A stretch of 64,000 bases of DNA. Source: Zygaena filipendulae. Lineage: Eukaryota; Arthropoda; Insecta; Lepidoptera; Zygaenidae. Positions 32,954 through 43,457 of this stretch are shown here, in pieces. Position numbers and translations under genes: made by a program. The DNA is taken from the NCBI GenBank assembly GCA_907165275.2, contig OU015660.1, positions 2,606,501 to 2,670,500 on the forward strand. Direction: 5' to 3'. Position 1 is the first letter of the stretch. Each line of letters starts with the position of its first letter. The notes under the pieces were generated by a model that did not search any database, was not told the origin of the DNA, and saw nothing but the letters and a program-made list of their open reading frames with translations.

Positions 32954-34524
32954 CTGAAAATATACGATGAATAAGGTAACTTTTCTTGATAGAAATATTT
33001 ACTTAAAATTTAAATTAAAAACCTTGTGCCAATTCTTGCGTGGTATTTAAATTTTTATAATTTCGCATTGTTAATTTGAATATTGAAAAAGAAACAAATG
33101 TTGCAAAATAATTTCATATTATAATTAATTATATAAAGTAGGTACTAGTACACAATGACTGGCCATATATATAGACGAATAATTATTGTGAAGTGTGAAA
33201 TTTTTTTCCTTTAGGAATGTTGTTTGTCATCATGTGTCTAGTCTAATTGTCTTTCATGCTATTTGTACATTAAATAAAACAAAAAATGTTATTTAATAGA
33301 TAAATTTAGAATCAAAATTGTTTGGTAAATTATCATTTATTTTTATCAAAATGTATATAAAATGACGTATCAACTTTATTTTCTTCGTTTGGCTTACTTT
33401 AAACTAAGTAGCTCTTTATTTTTGTTTAATACTAACAATAATGCATTTCTTATCCTTAACACACATACTTACAGTTCCTCTTACATAAATTTTATATCAA
33501 ACGTAAGTATGAAAATTTCTTGAAGATATGACGAGAAGATGCTGGCCAACTGATTGAACAAATTGATTCAGTACGTATAGGGGCAAATGTTGAATAGTTG
33601 CACTTAGACTATTTTTATTTTATTGTATGTTCAACTGTTATTTGTTTTTTAACTATCATTTCTTTTTGGAATAATTATTATCGGAACACGTATGCAAATT
33701 TCTTAATGATATAACAACATTCTTTTCGGTAATCAGAGACGCCTTACAATCAGCGCTGGCATGCCTCGAACATCTCCATCGGAGTCTATTTCCGTTTCTC
33801 GTGTGCACGCCGTATTTGTAGTCCTGGTATAGTAAAAAATTTTGTCCTTTACTTGTAGTGAGGATCTTCGCTTCTGTAATTGAAAAATAATGATAAATGG
33901 AGATTCAATTCTCAAAAATAAAGAACATTGAGAATTCAATTCAACCTGCCGTTTGATGATTTTGCATTCCGATGTTTTTATAAACATTCAAAACAACAAC
34001 AAAAAGCTAAAATTACTATATATTTGAGAAAATTAATAACATTGTGTATTCACAGCACAAAATTCACAAAATGTTTTAATTTTTAGATTCATAGGTCCTG
34101 AATCAGTAGGTCCTGAGCACGATTTTTTTCGCTCTCGTCTGTCGATATCGTCGTAATGTCAAAGCGTTTTTTTGTAACTATGAAAAATGAACGACACTGG
34201 ATAGATGGCGCTGTTCATTTTCCATACAAAGAAACGCTCGATATCAAAAGGACGAGAGCGAAAAAATTCGTGCTCCGGGTACAGCACATTTTTCAATTCA
34301 ACGGCTCAACGTATCATCATAAAATTTTGCATACACGTTGTCAGGGATACGTTGAAAAGGACATACGGTACTTTTTATCCCGAAATTCCTGTGGGAACTC
34401 CGAAATTACCGCGGGCGAAACCGCGAGGAATGTTAGAATGATGCAACAAGAGAATAAAAAAATGCATATTCTCTATCGTTTCATTTGAATTTATTTTCAT
34501 TGAAGACAAACCGGATAACGTGTA
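32954..34524. repeat. Tandem duplicated spacer, copy 2
   Basis: Second copy of the spacer at 31090-32741. It lacks the MITE of copy 1 but carries its own insertion at about 34104-34283. Contains the Helitron-like fragment 34290-34440. Open frames 33733-33987 and 34156-34488 lie in repeat and are not genes. Confidence 0.9.
34104..34283. mobile_element. MITE present only in spacer copy 2
   Basis: Inverted ends gtaggtcctgagcacgatttttttcgctctcgtc and gacgagagcgaaaaaattcgtgctccgggtac. Copy 1 of the spacer passes through this place without it (near 32490-32500), so it inserted after the duplication. Confidence 0.75.
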
Positions 34525-34736
34525 TTATGTAGCTTTGGGTCTGTCATGGTGGTGGTTATTATAGACTTTCATGATTTCACTTCCGTACGTCGCCAAGTAA
34601 GCTTTGCATCCTTTGGAATGTGACACGCAACGCCACCTCTTCCGTAGAATGTCCCGTCGTTTCATCTTATGTTCTCCAAATCTATAGCCATCGTACAAGA
34701 TCATCCGAACGCCATTCTTCATAGTAAAGACAGCTT
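34525..34736 (-). CDS. mod(mdg4): FLYWCH terminal exon 11 (mod(mdg4)-like, - strand)
   Basis: The - strand acceptor gaattttgtttacag, then AA and 69 codons to TAA at 34525. Strand RMILYDGYRFGEH (10-22), basic linker KMKRRDILRKR, W34-x-C36, C43, H61-x-H63 within HHH. First of five FGEH-subfamily exons (with 36792, 38588, 40139, 41174). A TTTATT on + at about 34488 gives a poly(A) signal about 35 bp past the stop. Confidence 0.9.
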
Positions 34737-34881
34737 CTGTAAACAAAATTCTCCATAAAACATCTGAACAGCGAGCGGTTCAAATCGACTAAGGAAACTA
34801 GCATAAAGTAAGGTTTAAAGAAGAATTTATTCTCAAAAAAAGATAAAAATCGCTTACATGAGAATATTAATAAAAGTCTAA

Positions 34882-35120
34882 CCGCCGCACTCAGAGTCGA
34901 CTTTAATGATTACTTAGTTAAGTATAGATTTTTAAAACAAAACTGCCACAATCAGACAAGTTTTTAAAATAAATGTTAATTGACATTTAACTAATTAAGT
35001 TACATGTTATTAAATGTCAATTAACATTAATTTACTGAACGTCTCTGACTGCGGCAGTTTTGTTTTAAAAATCTATACTTAACTAAGTAATCATTAAAGT
35101 TGACTCTGAGTGCGGCGGTA
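34882..35120. repeat. Palindromic MITE (ccgccgcactcagagtcgac family), copy 2
   Basis: Full palindrome from accgccgcactcagagtcgac to gactctgagtgcggcggt, flanked by taa on both sides, again a 3-bp target duplication. Confidence 0.78.
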
Positions 35121-35224
35121 AGACATTAACAAAGTCGTCACATTAGTAATGGGTAGGAATCTCATTAACGTATAATAATCAAAGATCATAATATAATCAC
35201 TACGTTATAACAATCTTAGCTAAA

Positions 35225-35912
35225 AAGCGCCTGATTTTTTAGAACATATTGTGACAATGTTTTTTTAAATACGTTAAATGAGTTTACATTTTTTATATCA
35301 GCAGGTAGTTTGTTGTAAAGTTGTGCTCCCTCATAAATTATATTTTTTTACCGTAGTTTGTGCGAATCTTTGGCAGAGCAAGTAAACTTGCTCTTCTCGT
35401 GCTGCGTTTACCTGTTTGTGATATTTTTAATAAATTTAAATTAGAGTGGATTGTTTTGTTCATGATCTTCCTAATCAATATGCAAGTAGTGTACACACAT
35501 AGTTGCTGAATCGTCATTATTTTTGTTTCCTCGTAGATTTTGTAAGACGATGTTAAAAAAGGGTACCCGAATAGTGTTTTTATGATTTTATTTTGGGTTC
35601 TTTGTAATTGACGAATTTTTGTTTTGGATGCACTGCCCCATATTTCAATTAGATACAATAAATGTGATTTAACCAGAGAATTATAGATTGTGAAGCGCAT
35701 TTGTCGAGGAATACATTGGTTTGTATTGCGAAGTGAACCTATTAAAGAAGAAATTTTACTTTTTATGTGATCTATCTGGGTGTTCCAACTTAAGTCGCTA
35801 GTTATTCTCAAGCCAAGATATTTTTCGTTGTATTTTTGCTCTACAGGAATCATATTAATTTTTAGGTGGTCATAGAGCGGAATCTGTTTATTTTTTGGTT
35901 TGAAGATTAAGT
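35225..35912 (-). pseudogene. Non-LTR retrotransposon reverse transcriptase, C-terminal remnant
   Basis: The - strand frame with YYLIFKPKNKQ, NEKYLGLRITSDLSW, RFTIYNSLVKSHLLYLIEIWG and RQLQRTQNKIIKTLF is the thumb and post-RT region of a LINE reverse transcriptase. Past the stop at 35338 a shifted frame continues with YEGAQLYNKLPADIKN and FKKTLSQYV, so a frameshift separates the last part. No catalytic YADD segment remains. Dead 5'-truncated copy. Confidence 0.8.
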
Positions 35913-36599
35913 AGTAGTAGAAAGCGTGTGTAAAGTCCGCTAATCCGCACTAGACCCGCAAATTGAACTATTCTCATACGCTCTCAGCATTAGGGTAAGC
36001 CAGCAATGAGGATATTAAAAAGCTGGTTATACTAAAGAAAACACTTTTTCATTTCAGAACCGCATCAATATTAAATTAACTTTAATACGAGTAGTTGTAA
36101 TAAAGAGAGAACTCGGAGTTTTAATGTGTTAGGAGTGGTTATCCTCTTTGGATAATTAATCAGGAGTCAGGACAAAACAGCGTGCTACTGGGAGTTTTTG
36201 CGCAGCCTTTTCCCTCCACTCCACACTAGAACTAAGAAGCTTTGGAGCTTTTATTGCAGTGGCGTTATTACTTCTTCTACTTCTTACTTCTTTTAATTAA
36301 TGGCTACCACGGTGTTGCTTTACTTACAGTGACGGCCAATGTCACGTAGAGGCTGTCATTATTGATCCGAGATAGAAATGATTAACGAAGAATAAGGTTT
36401 AAGGTTCTGTTGCCAAATTGAAAAAAGAAGAAGAAGAAGAAGGTTACATAAGAATATTTGAAATCTTTAACACTAACAAAGTTGTCACTTAAATAATAGG
36501 TAGGAAACTATATTAGTAAGTAGTAGTAACTATAGATTAGGTAGTTTTAAGTATATCAGTTATTATTTTGTTTGCACACATCATCTCTATCTCTCTGTC

Positions 36600-36695
36600 T
36601 TCCCAATGGTTAACTGGTAGAGAATGCCGCAAGGCATTAAGTTCGCCATTTGTACATACTGTTCCATAAAGAATAAATTACTAAATAAACTCATC
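36600..36695 (+). repeat. SINE 3' end
   Basis: tggttaactggtagagaatgccgcaaggcattaagttcgccatttgtac...aataaattactaaataaac, relative of 22010-22095. Confidence 0.55.
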
Positions 36696-36791
36696 AATAT
36701 AATATTTTACACTACTTTACGTACTGTACTACACTACTTTAACAGCTCAGTTAAAGTAGTGTACGGACGTTCATTATGAAAAAAATTATAA

Positions 36792-37006
36792 TTAATGATT
36801 CACGTGTGTATTGAACACTTTTAGTATAGCCTCATACTTGTAAGTCAGTACGTGAGCTTTGCAACCTTTGGAATGAAAGGGGCAACGCCATCTCTTTTTC
36901 ACACATTTTCCTTTTCGCTTATCTACATGTTCGCCGAATTTGTATCCGTCATACAATAGCACCCTATGACCATGCTTCGTTGTTACGATGTCAATAAGTT
37001 GTTCAC
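36792..37006 (-). CDS. mod(mdg4): FLYWCH terminal exon 12 (mod(mdg4)-like, - strand)
   Basis: The - strand acceptor gaattttctgttaacag, then GT and 70 codons to TGA at 36792. Strand RVLLYDGYKFGEH (14-26), W39-x-C41, C48, and a terminal H67-V-N-H70. The last histidine pair is spaced H-x2-H rather than the usual H-x-H. The protein stops right after the final His, as in the exons at 38588, 40139 and 41174. FGEH subfamily. Confidence 0.9.
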
Positions 37007-37124
37007 CTGTTAACAGAAAATTCTTCGATATAACCACATTGGAAACGGTGTCATCTAAAAGACCATAATCGTTTTAAAATCGTTGTTAATCCTTATGAAA
37101 TGAATAACTTATGCGAATGGCCGT

Positions 37125-37275
37125 TTGTAGGCTTGTTTGTTTGTTACGCTTTCACACCTTAACCACTCAACTGATCATGAAATTTTGCATACACGTCAGG
37201 GGTACAGAAAAGGACATAGGGTACTTTTTATCTTAGAATTCCCCAGGAAACTCCGAAATTAACGCGGGAACAGCA
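37125..37275 (+). repeat. Helitron-like fragment
   Basis: ttgtttgttacgctttcacaccttaaccactcaactgatcatgaaattttgc through ggaaactccgaaattaacgcggg. Confidence 0.55.
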
Positions 37276-38587
37276 ATCACTACTCAGAGGGCGGACAAGA
37301 GGACTGCTCCCAAAGGACATTGTTATCAAATTGTAAACATCGATAAATAAAAATGCGTTCATTTTAATTACATTTTTTTTTCTACAACAATAACTTCTTT
37401 TGATAGATAATTTTGAAACAGTGTCATTAGGCAAATTTTGCGGTTTGCAATAACATGTTTGAAAAAAAAAAGAATTTTTTTGGCATCCGAAACGAACATA
37501 AAAACGAAAATTAGCGTGCGCACACAAAAATGGTTCCAGGAAAAACGAGTTCCTGAAAACAAAAAGAAAGTTAGTCATTTGAAATATTTATTTTGCAAGG
37601 TTCCTACACAGATGTTTTGATTACGCAATACAATTTATGAGTACATTAATTATTTATTATAAACGGTTAATATTCAGATATTTGTACAAAAAATTTCGGA
37701 GGCTTTTACTGAATTTCACAATTCACAATGTCACAATTTGTAAAAGTTGTGCTTACGCAAAAACCTAAATATAATGAAAAAGAATAACAGACAGAAAACT
37801 ATATTTTTTAACTATTTTTTTGAAACGTAAAACACGTAGGTAGGTGCTTTGTATGGAAAACCAAAGTAAAGCTAGTCTTTTTTGCATGCAAGCAATGACA
37901 TTCTATCATACATCTCCATTGCGTAGCTGGGAAGCTCTGGCCTTCCATAGCAAAGAGTAGATAACTATCAAATTCTTATATACATATTTAATATAATAGA
38001 GTACGTATGTGTGAATGTGTACCTATTATAATGAAAAAGAAAAGAAATGAGAAAAGAATGTATGAAAAGAAAAGAATACAAAATGATCATAGCCGTAGAT
38101 TTTTTTTGTGAAAAATTCATGTTGCTCTTTAGAGTGTTATAAGAGACAACTGAGGTCGCTAGCGCGAAAGTTGCTAACACACAATAACAATATTATCAAT
38201 TATGTCTAAATTATAACCACAAATAAAGGCTATTTTTTGTAAACAAATATTACATAATAATAAGGTTTAGGTTTAAGTTTTTTATAATATTTATTATTTT
38301 TTAAATTTATACTATAAAAAACCTAAACTTAAGGTAAATAAATGAATAATAATAATACAAATAATAATAATAATTACATAATTTTCGTTTTTTTTTTCCT
38401 TGCACACATGTATAACTCCTACTTCGGGTCGCTTTCGCTTTGACGGCCTAAAATTTAAATATTAACCTGTGATGACCTTAAGTATAAATAACATTATGTT
38501 TTTTATATGGCAAACGCGCAAGGGGACAAATCTGCATACAGCTTTAAACTTGTAACATTTTATGCGATTTAAACGATTCAAATCCCC
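37276..38587. other. AT-rich spacer, no gene seen
   Basis: Open frames at 37228-37620 on both strands overlap each other, have no acceptor and no domain; treated as chance. An inverted pair (aggtttaggtttaag near 38266 and cttaaacctaaa-like words near 38322) marks a small palindrome. Confidence 0.4.
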
Positions 38588-38787
38588 TCAATGATTATGG
38601 TAGTTGTATATTGAGGTGATTGCATCGCTGTGAGTGATCACGTGCGCTTTGCAACCCCTCGAGTGCAAGGAGCAACGCCACCTCCTTCGAATACGACTCG
38701 AACGTTTACATATGTGCTCCCCGAACTTATGGCCGTTGATGAGCAGTACACGAAAACCATTCTGGTTTGCGACGATAACAGGACCCA
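38588..38787 (-). CDS. mod(mdg4): FLYWCH terminal exon 13 (mod(mdg4)-like, - strand)
   Basis: The - strand acceptor aagttatttttgttcacag, then TG and 65 codons to TGA at 38588. Strand FRVLLINGHKFGEH (11-24), linker ICKRSSRIRRR, W36-x-C38, C45, H63-x-H65 with the stop directly after. Best pairing is with the exon at 40139 (same length, same ligand positions), indicating a tandem duplicate. The Met upstream is intronic. Confidence 0.9.
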
Positions 38788-38994
38788 CTGTGAACAAAAA
38801 TAACTTTTAAATACTTTATAATTACTGTTTATTAGACAGGTAAGTTTATTTTAAACGGTTAATACACTTTACAATTTGTCAGACATCAATTTAGGAAATC
38901 GGAAGGTGTAATCGCAGTTAGAACTTGGTTCGGATTTAGGATCAGTGCTCTCACTCGAAAAATTAAAATGTACCCTAGAGTGACTCAATTTAGG

Positions 38995-39050
38995 GTACAA
39001 TTTAGTGTAGTGTGATCACTCGCTCTCTCTCTCTCTCTCTCTCTCACTCA
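38995..39050. repeat. CT microsatellite inside an inverted repeat
   Basis: gctctctctctctctctctctctcactcactg. Flanked by cggatttaggatcagtg (38932) and cactgatcctaaattgtatccg (39047), which pair, so the array sits in the loop of a roughly 130-bp hairpin. Confidence 0.6.
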
Positions 39051-39149
39051 CTGATCCTAAATTGTATCCGATTTAGATTCCCTAAATTGGAAGTAGTGTA
39101 ATAAGCCCATTAGGCGAAGGTAGAATCGTGAGTTTAAAAATTAAAATAT

Positions 39150-39592
39150 TTTTACTTTTGTAACATAATATGTATTCAAAAAAAGAAAAGAATTACATCT
39201 AGGTATTTCGTAATACGAAAATATGAATTTGTTGTTTTATTTTACGTACTTATGATCTAACTAACATTTTTTATAATGTAACACATTAAGTAAATAAACT
39301 GAAACATTCAATTTTATGGTACTGCATTTTAAAAAGGTACAATTTGATTCAATCCCAATAATGGGCATGTTGACTAATTTTTACTTTTGTGACATAATAT
39401 GTATTCAAAAAAAGAAAAGAATTACATTTAGGTATTTCGTAATACGAAAATATGAATTTGTTGTTTTATTTTACGTCCTTATGATCTAACTAACATTTTT
39501 TATTACACATTAAGTAAATAAACTGAAACATTCAATTTTATGGTACTGCATTTTAAAAAGGTACAATTTGATTCAATCCCAATAATTGTGCT
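39150..39592. repeat. Direct tandem duplication, unit about 228 bp
   Basis: acataatatgtattcaaaaaaagaaaagaattacat... at 39162 recurs at 39390 and both run to ggtacaatttgattcaatcccaata (39337 and 39565). At the junction lies atgggcatgttgactaattttt, the terminus of the gatgttgacta MITE family, suggesting the element took part in the duplication. Confidence 0.8.
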
Positions 39593-39744
39593 CTCCGAAT
39601 GTCCCCAGGCAGCGGTGTTAAATGGGAAATTTTATATGGATATTGTTATAATGTAGCATTTGTCGTCGGTGACGGGCACATGTTGGAATAATAATAATAA
39701 TACAGTGCAAAAATAAAAAATATCCTAACTACTAGATATAAATG

Positions 39745-39920
39745 ACAATGTGAGTTTGTTTGTTTGCTTGCTTGTTAGTTGCGCTTTCGCGCCTTAACCG
39801 CTCGCCCGATCGTCATGCATACACGTCGTCAGAAGTACAGAGAAGTGCATATAAGTGGGTATAATTCAATTCCTGCGAGAACTCCGGTAACTTACGCGGG
39901 TGAAACCGCGGTGAACAGAT
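39745..39920 (+). repeat. Helitron-like fragment
   Basis: gtttgtttgcttgcttgttagttgcgctttcgcgccttaaccgctcgcccgatcg through aacttacgcgggtgaaaccgcgg. Confidence 0.55.
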
Positions 39921-39959
39921 ATTGTAGATATACCTATGTCTGAGAAGTGACGAAAGTTT

Positions 39960-40097
39960 TATGCCCGCTCCACATTCACGCGAGAATCTTGCGAGAAAAC
40001 CACGAGAACGTGAATGTGGAGCCGATGTTCTCCGCCGTTTCACGTGGTTTTCTTGCGTTCTCGCAAGATTCTCGCGTGAATGTGGAACGAGCTTTAC
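39960..40097. repeat. Small foldback MITE
   Basis: gctccacattcacgcgagaatcttgcgagaa pairs with ttctcgcaagattctcgcgtgaatgtggaacgagc; the middle repeats a shorter cgtgaatgtggagc. Open frames here on both strands (39813-40290) are palindrome artefacts. Confidence 0.75.
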
Positions 40098-40138
40098 GCC
40101 TGAGCCACTTCGAGTTAAGGGAAGTAAGGTAAGGGAAT

Positions 40139-40338
40139 TCAATGATTGTGAACATTATACACTCCGATTATTTCATTGTCATAAGTCACCACGTGCGCCT
40201 TGCATCCTTTCGATTGCGAAGGGCATCTCCATCTCCTTCGGTTGCTCTTTGACCCCTTCAGTTTATGTTCTCCAAACTTTCGACCGTTAAGGAATAACAC
40301 TCTGCATCCGTTGTTTTTTGTAAAAAATTTAGGCTTAT
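40139..40338 (-). CDS. mod(mdg4): FLYWCH terminal exon 14 (mod(mdg4)-like, - strand)
   Basis: Read on the - strand: acceptor caatttttttgttcttacag, then AT and 65 codons to TGA at 40139. It has no Met near its start, so a Met-to-stop gene search misses it. Strand CRVLFLNGRKFGEH (11-24), linker KLKGSKSNRRR, W36-x-C38, C45, H63-x-H65, then stop. FGEH subfamily, sister to 38588. All ligands and the splice site are intact. Confidence 0.9.
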
Positions 40339-40664
40339 CTGTAAGAACAAAAAAATTGAATTCAGCGTGTTACGGAAAAATTTAGCAGTAAGTAGGTAGT
40401 ACTTATATTAAATTCATTAATTCAAAGATCATGTTTCGTATTTGACATTGGTCCTATTTAGCCCAAAAACCTTACTTCAATATGTCATTTCATCAACAAT
40501 TTTTTTTATGTGGAAGTGACTACAAACATTAATCGATAAAGGTAAACGAAATTCACCAAAAGTTTATGGACGGTTTATTTCATCATACCAGTTCCGTTAC
40601 TTTTGTCAAATGATTGTAAACAATTATAGGAGAACGTGAAAATATGACAACACCAAAGATTCGC

Positions 40665-40885
40665 TCTTCTCTCGTTCTCTCTTCTCACTGCTAAGTCGTG
40701 GTGAAAACGAGCCGGAGTTGCGGTACGTAAGCATCGCTGTCATGAGATGGAGTTGCGGCGCGGGTGACTATGCTTTCACTATCATTCATAATGTCGACGT
40801 CGTAAGATAAAGAGAATCCGACGCGACGCCACGACTCCGCCTCGACTCCACGTCGCCTCCGCATTAGCTCCGAGCAGTGAGTTAA
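40665..40885. repeat. Putative DNA transposon remnant, GC-rich
   Basis: Ends cactgctaagtcgtgg (40686) and attagctccgagcagtg (about 40863-40880) are inverted over the first bases (cactgct). GC-rich interior with gcgacgccacgactccgcctcgactccacgtcgcc. No frame of note. Confidence 0.4.
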
Positions 40886-41173
40886 CTTTCTTCGTACCTA
40901 CCCTCAGTCACAGTAAATATAATATAAGCTTATTTAGTGTGCCTCAGTGGAAAAAAGTACCTATTAGGTACATAGGTAGTTAATTTTACTTCGAAATCTC
41001 TATTTTATCATAATTGTAAAGTAAGATAAACAACAAAGATAAAATTATCCCTTTTTTCCACTGAGGGTGCGCTGTGGGTCTTAGGAATATCATGAGGAGG
41101 TGCGGCAACTCTACGTACTACTTAATATTTTAATTAAAAACAACATATTTAAAAAATTCGTTTTATAATTTAT

Positions 41174-41376
41174 TTAATGGCCGCTGTGGAATTCATAGAC
41201 TCTGACAATTTGATCATCGTATGTTAAAACGCGCGCTCTACATCCCTTCGCCTGGAAGGGGCAGCGCCACCTCCTGCGCAGGTTGTCGACACGCCTCACC
41301 TTGTGCTCCACGTACTTGTGTCCGCGCAACTCTAGTATATGACTATTGTTGTGTAGTGTGATGGATTCTAGTGTCT
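41174..41376 (-). CDS. mod(mdg4): FLYWCH terminal exon 15 (mod(mdg4)-like, - strand)
   Basis: The - strand acceptor gttatttttaacag, then AG and 66 codons to TAA at 41174. Strand HILELRGHKYVEH (12-24), linker KVRRVDNLRRR, W36-x-C38, C45, and final H63-S-G-H66, spaced H-x2-H like the exon at 36792. The stop overlaps a poly(A)-like signal (taaataaatt on the - strand), so the 3' UTR may be only tens of bases. FGEH subfamily, most diverged (YVEH). Confidence 0.9.
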
Positions 41377-41939
41377 CTGTTAAAAATAACAAACAATCAG
41401 ACCAACAAATCTCCCAACTCGTTTACAGGTTTTAAACTTCCATTTACAGGGCCTCCTGCAGGTGTCTCGTGTACCTACGTATAAAATATGTCGTAGGGTG
41501 AAGTGTAAATAACCTTTAACCCTTTTATCTAGGATCTTGGAAGATTTATAGGATCTATTTACCAGAACTATCGCAAAATTTCTAATTTTTCGATTATTCT
41601 TCGACACGAATTATATCTAAATCGAAAATAAGCGAAATCTTCGTTTAATTTCGCTGAGTAGGTATAAACATACAGACAGACGAAAATATTAAAAATCATT
41701 GTCTCACATTTTACTAGTGGTTTTAAATAGTTTTAACAAATCTATTTCTGTTGCCCTTCCTTCATAATAGAGCAAAATAGAGACGACAGCATTTCGGAGT
41801 GACTAAATCATAATCTCATATTTGATTAACTGCCCGATGGAAAACACATTTACCTACTTTATGCAGTCATTGTGGGTGAAAAATATAAAAATACACCTGA
41901 AAAATGATACGTAATATACTTTTATAGATAGGCATCACA

Positions 41940-42080
41940 TTTTTACTATACAATTTCGGGATTCCCGCAGGAACTTTCTTTTTATAAAAGTAGCCTAAGT
42001 TTCTCCTTACAACATCAGCTCTATATGCTACTCAAAATCGGTCCAGCCGTTTAAGAGATAGTTTCATATATGCATTTAGT
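41940..42080 (-). repeat. Helitron-like fragment, antisense
   Basis: tttcgggattcccgcaggaac...acaacatcagctctatatgctactcaaaatcggtccagccg. Confidence 0.5.
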
Positions 42081-42113
42081 GAAAAGCTGTTAATTTCGAA
42101 TCACAGACACTTC

Positions 42114-42184
42114 AATGTATGTATGTATGTATGTATGTATGTATGTATGTATGTATGTATGTATGTATGTATGTATGTATGTAT
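42114..42184. repeat. ATGT tetranucleotide microsatellite
   Basis: Perfect run of about 17 tgta units. Confidence 0.95.
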
Positions 42185-42475
42185 AGAGTATAAGATTGGT
42201 CTTCAGTTGAAACCTAGTTCTAAAGGTCGATCAAACAATTTTTAACAACCGATCATCATGATATAGTCTATTTATTAATACAAAAATGATTTATTAATTT
42301 TTTTTTAAACTCTGCGCCCACACCCGTGACGTCACACGCGGCTCCAGCGGAAGATCAGCGTCGGGCTCCTAATGGTTCCCGGCTTATGCTGAGCTGGTTG
42401 CCTTTTTGTTGCGACACGCTATTTAGGCTACTTTTTGTTATTAATATTGTTATATTGGTCGTAACGAATAAACTA

Positions 42476-42578
42476 TATTTCATTTCATTTCATTTCATTT
42501 CATTTCATTTCATTTCATTTCATTTCATTTCATTTCATTTCATTCATTTCATTTCATTTCATTTCATTTCATTTCATA
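42476..42578. repeat. TTTCA pentanucleotide microsatellite
   Basis: About 20 catttcattt units with one 1-bp phase break near 42541. It runs directly into a Helitron-like fragment (acgcgttgtcaggggtacagaaaa, 42578-42675), a known pattern of microsatellite next to such elements. The open frame across it is low complexity. Confidence 0.95.
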
Positions 42579-42684
42579 CGCGTTGTCAGGGGTACAGAAA
42601 ATAATATAGACTACCTACTTTTATCCCGTAATTCTCGTGAGAACTCCGAGATTATCGGTGAAACCGAGCTAGCTAATATTAATA

Positions 42685-42860
42685 TCTATATAAATAAAAA
42701 TGAATCGCTAAATCTGTTGTTAATCGCATAACTTCCAAACGACTGCACCAAATTTGATAATTATTTTTTTTGTGTTTATTATTATCAGGACAAGGTTTAT
42801 ATAAAAGAAGTTTAGAGTTGCTGCGGGAACTTACGCGGGTGAGTCCAGGCCAGCGACACT
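42685..42860 (+). repeat. Diverged Helitron-like or LINE-tail repeat
   Basis: aaaaatgaatcgctaaatctgttgttaatcgcataac...gtgtttattattatcaggacaaggtttatataaaagaag...cgggaacttacgcggg. Sibling at 58995-59255, which ends cgggcacagctagt-like. Confidence 0.5.
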
Positions 42861-43187
42861 CCCTTGAACCAAAAGTAACTATGGATTTATGCGCGAACTT
42901 CTTTACCAACTTTGGAATACTTAACCAAATTTCTATGACCGCATCATACATTGCATTGGTATGGTTGGCACAAAATGCTTTCATAGATCGGTTCAGCGAT
43001 TAGTATGGGAGTGCCTACTCTTAAAACGTAGTGATTATTTGCTCAGTGGGTGACTCTCTGAAACGGTAGGACCGATTTTGACGGGACTTTCGCTGCTAAT
43101 TAGCAGATGATGTAAGGAGTAAATCAGGTGATTCTGGAGTTCCTGAGGGAATTCCGAACTCACGTGGGTGAGTATACAGATTAGTAA

Positions 43188-43396
43188 TTATTCATTGTCA
43201 GTACACGTGTGACAATCTTTCACGTTTACAATAATATCGTTTTCTGTATGTAATGCAGCTCTGCAACGTCTAGACGCATGCTTCGAACACTTCCACCTCA
43301 CTCTACGACCATTTAAAGACGTATTGTCCACACAGTGTTTGAAGCCGTTGTGAACTAAAAATTTTTGTCCTCTCGGTGTAGAGTAGATTACTGCTT
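43188..43396 (-). CDS. mod(mdg4): FLYWCH terminal exon 16, C2HC variant (- strand)
   Basis: Read on the - strand: acceptor ctttttattattatag, then AA and 68 codons to TAA at 43188. Strand KFLVHNGFKHCVD (11-23), W34-x-C36, C44, then C61-H62-T-C64. The usual last His is Cys, giving a C2HC set. The sister exon at 48418 has the same HTC ending and TDNE tail, so the change is inherited and kept, not a random lesion. It lacks an early Met, so Met-based searches miss it. Confidence 0.85.
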
Positions 43397-43457
43397 CTAT
43401 AATAATAAAAAGGCATAGTTCATAAGAACAGATTGGTTGCAGGAACGTTGCTTTATA

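Noticed and set aside
37228..37620. Opposing open frames of 116, 64 and 60 codons
   Set aside because: AT-rich, no domain, no acceptor, and they overlap one another on both strands.
39813..40290. Overlapping 109-codon frames on both strands
   Set aside because: They read through a foldback MITE and the antisense of a real FLYWCH exon.
42326..42604. 92-codon open frame
   Set aside because: Two thirds of it is the TTTCA microsatellite.
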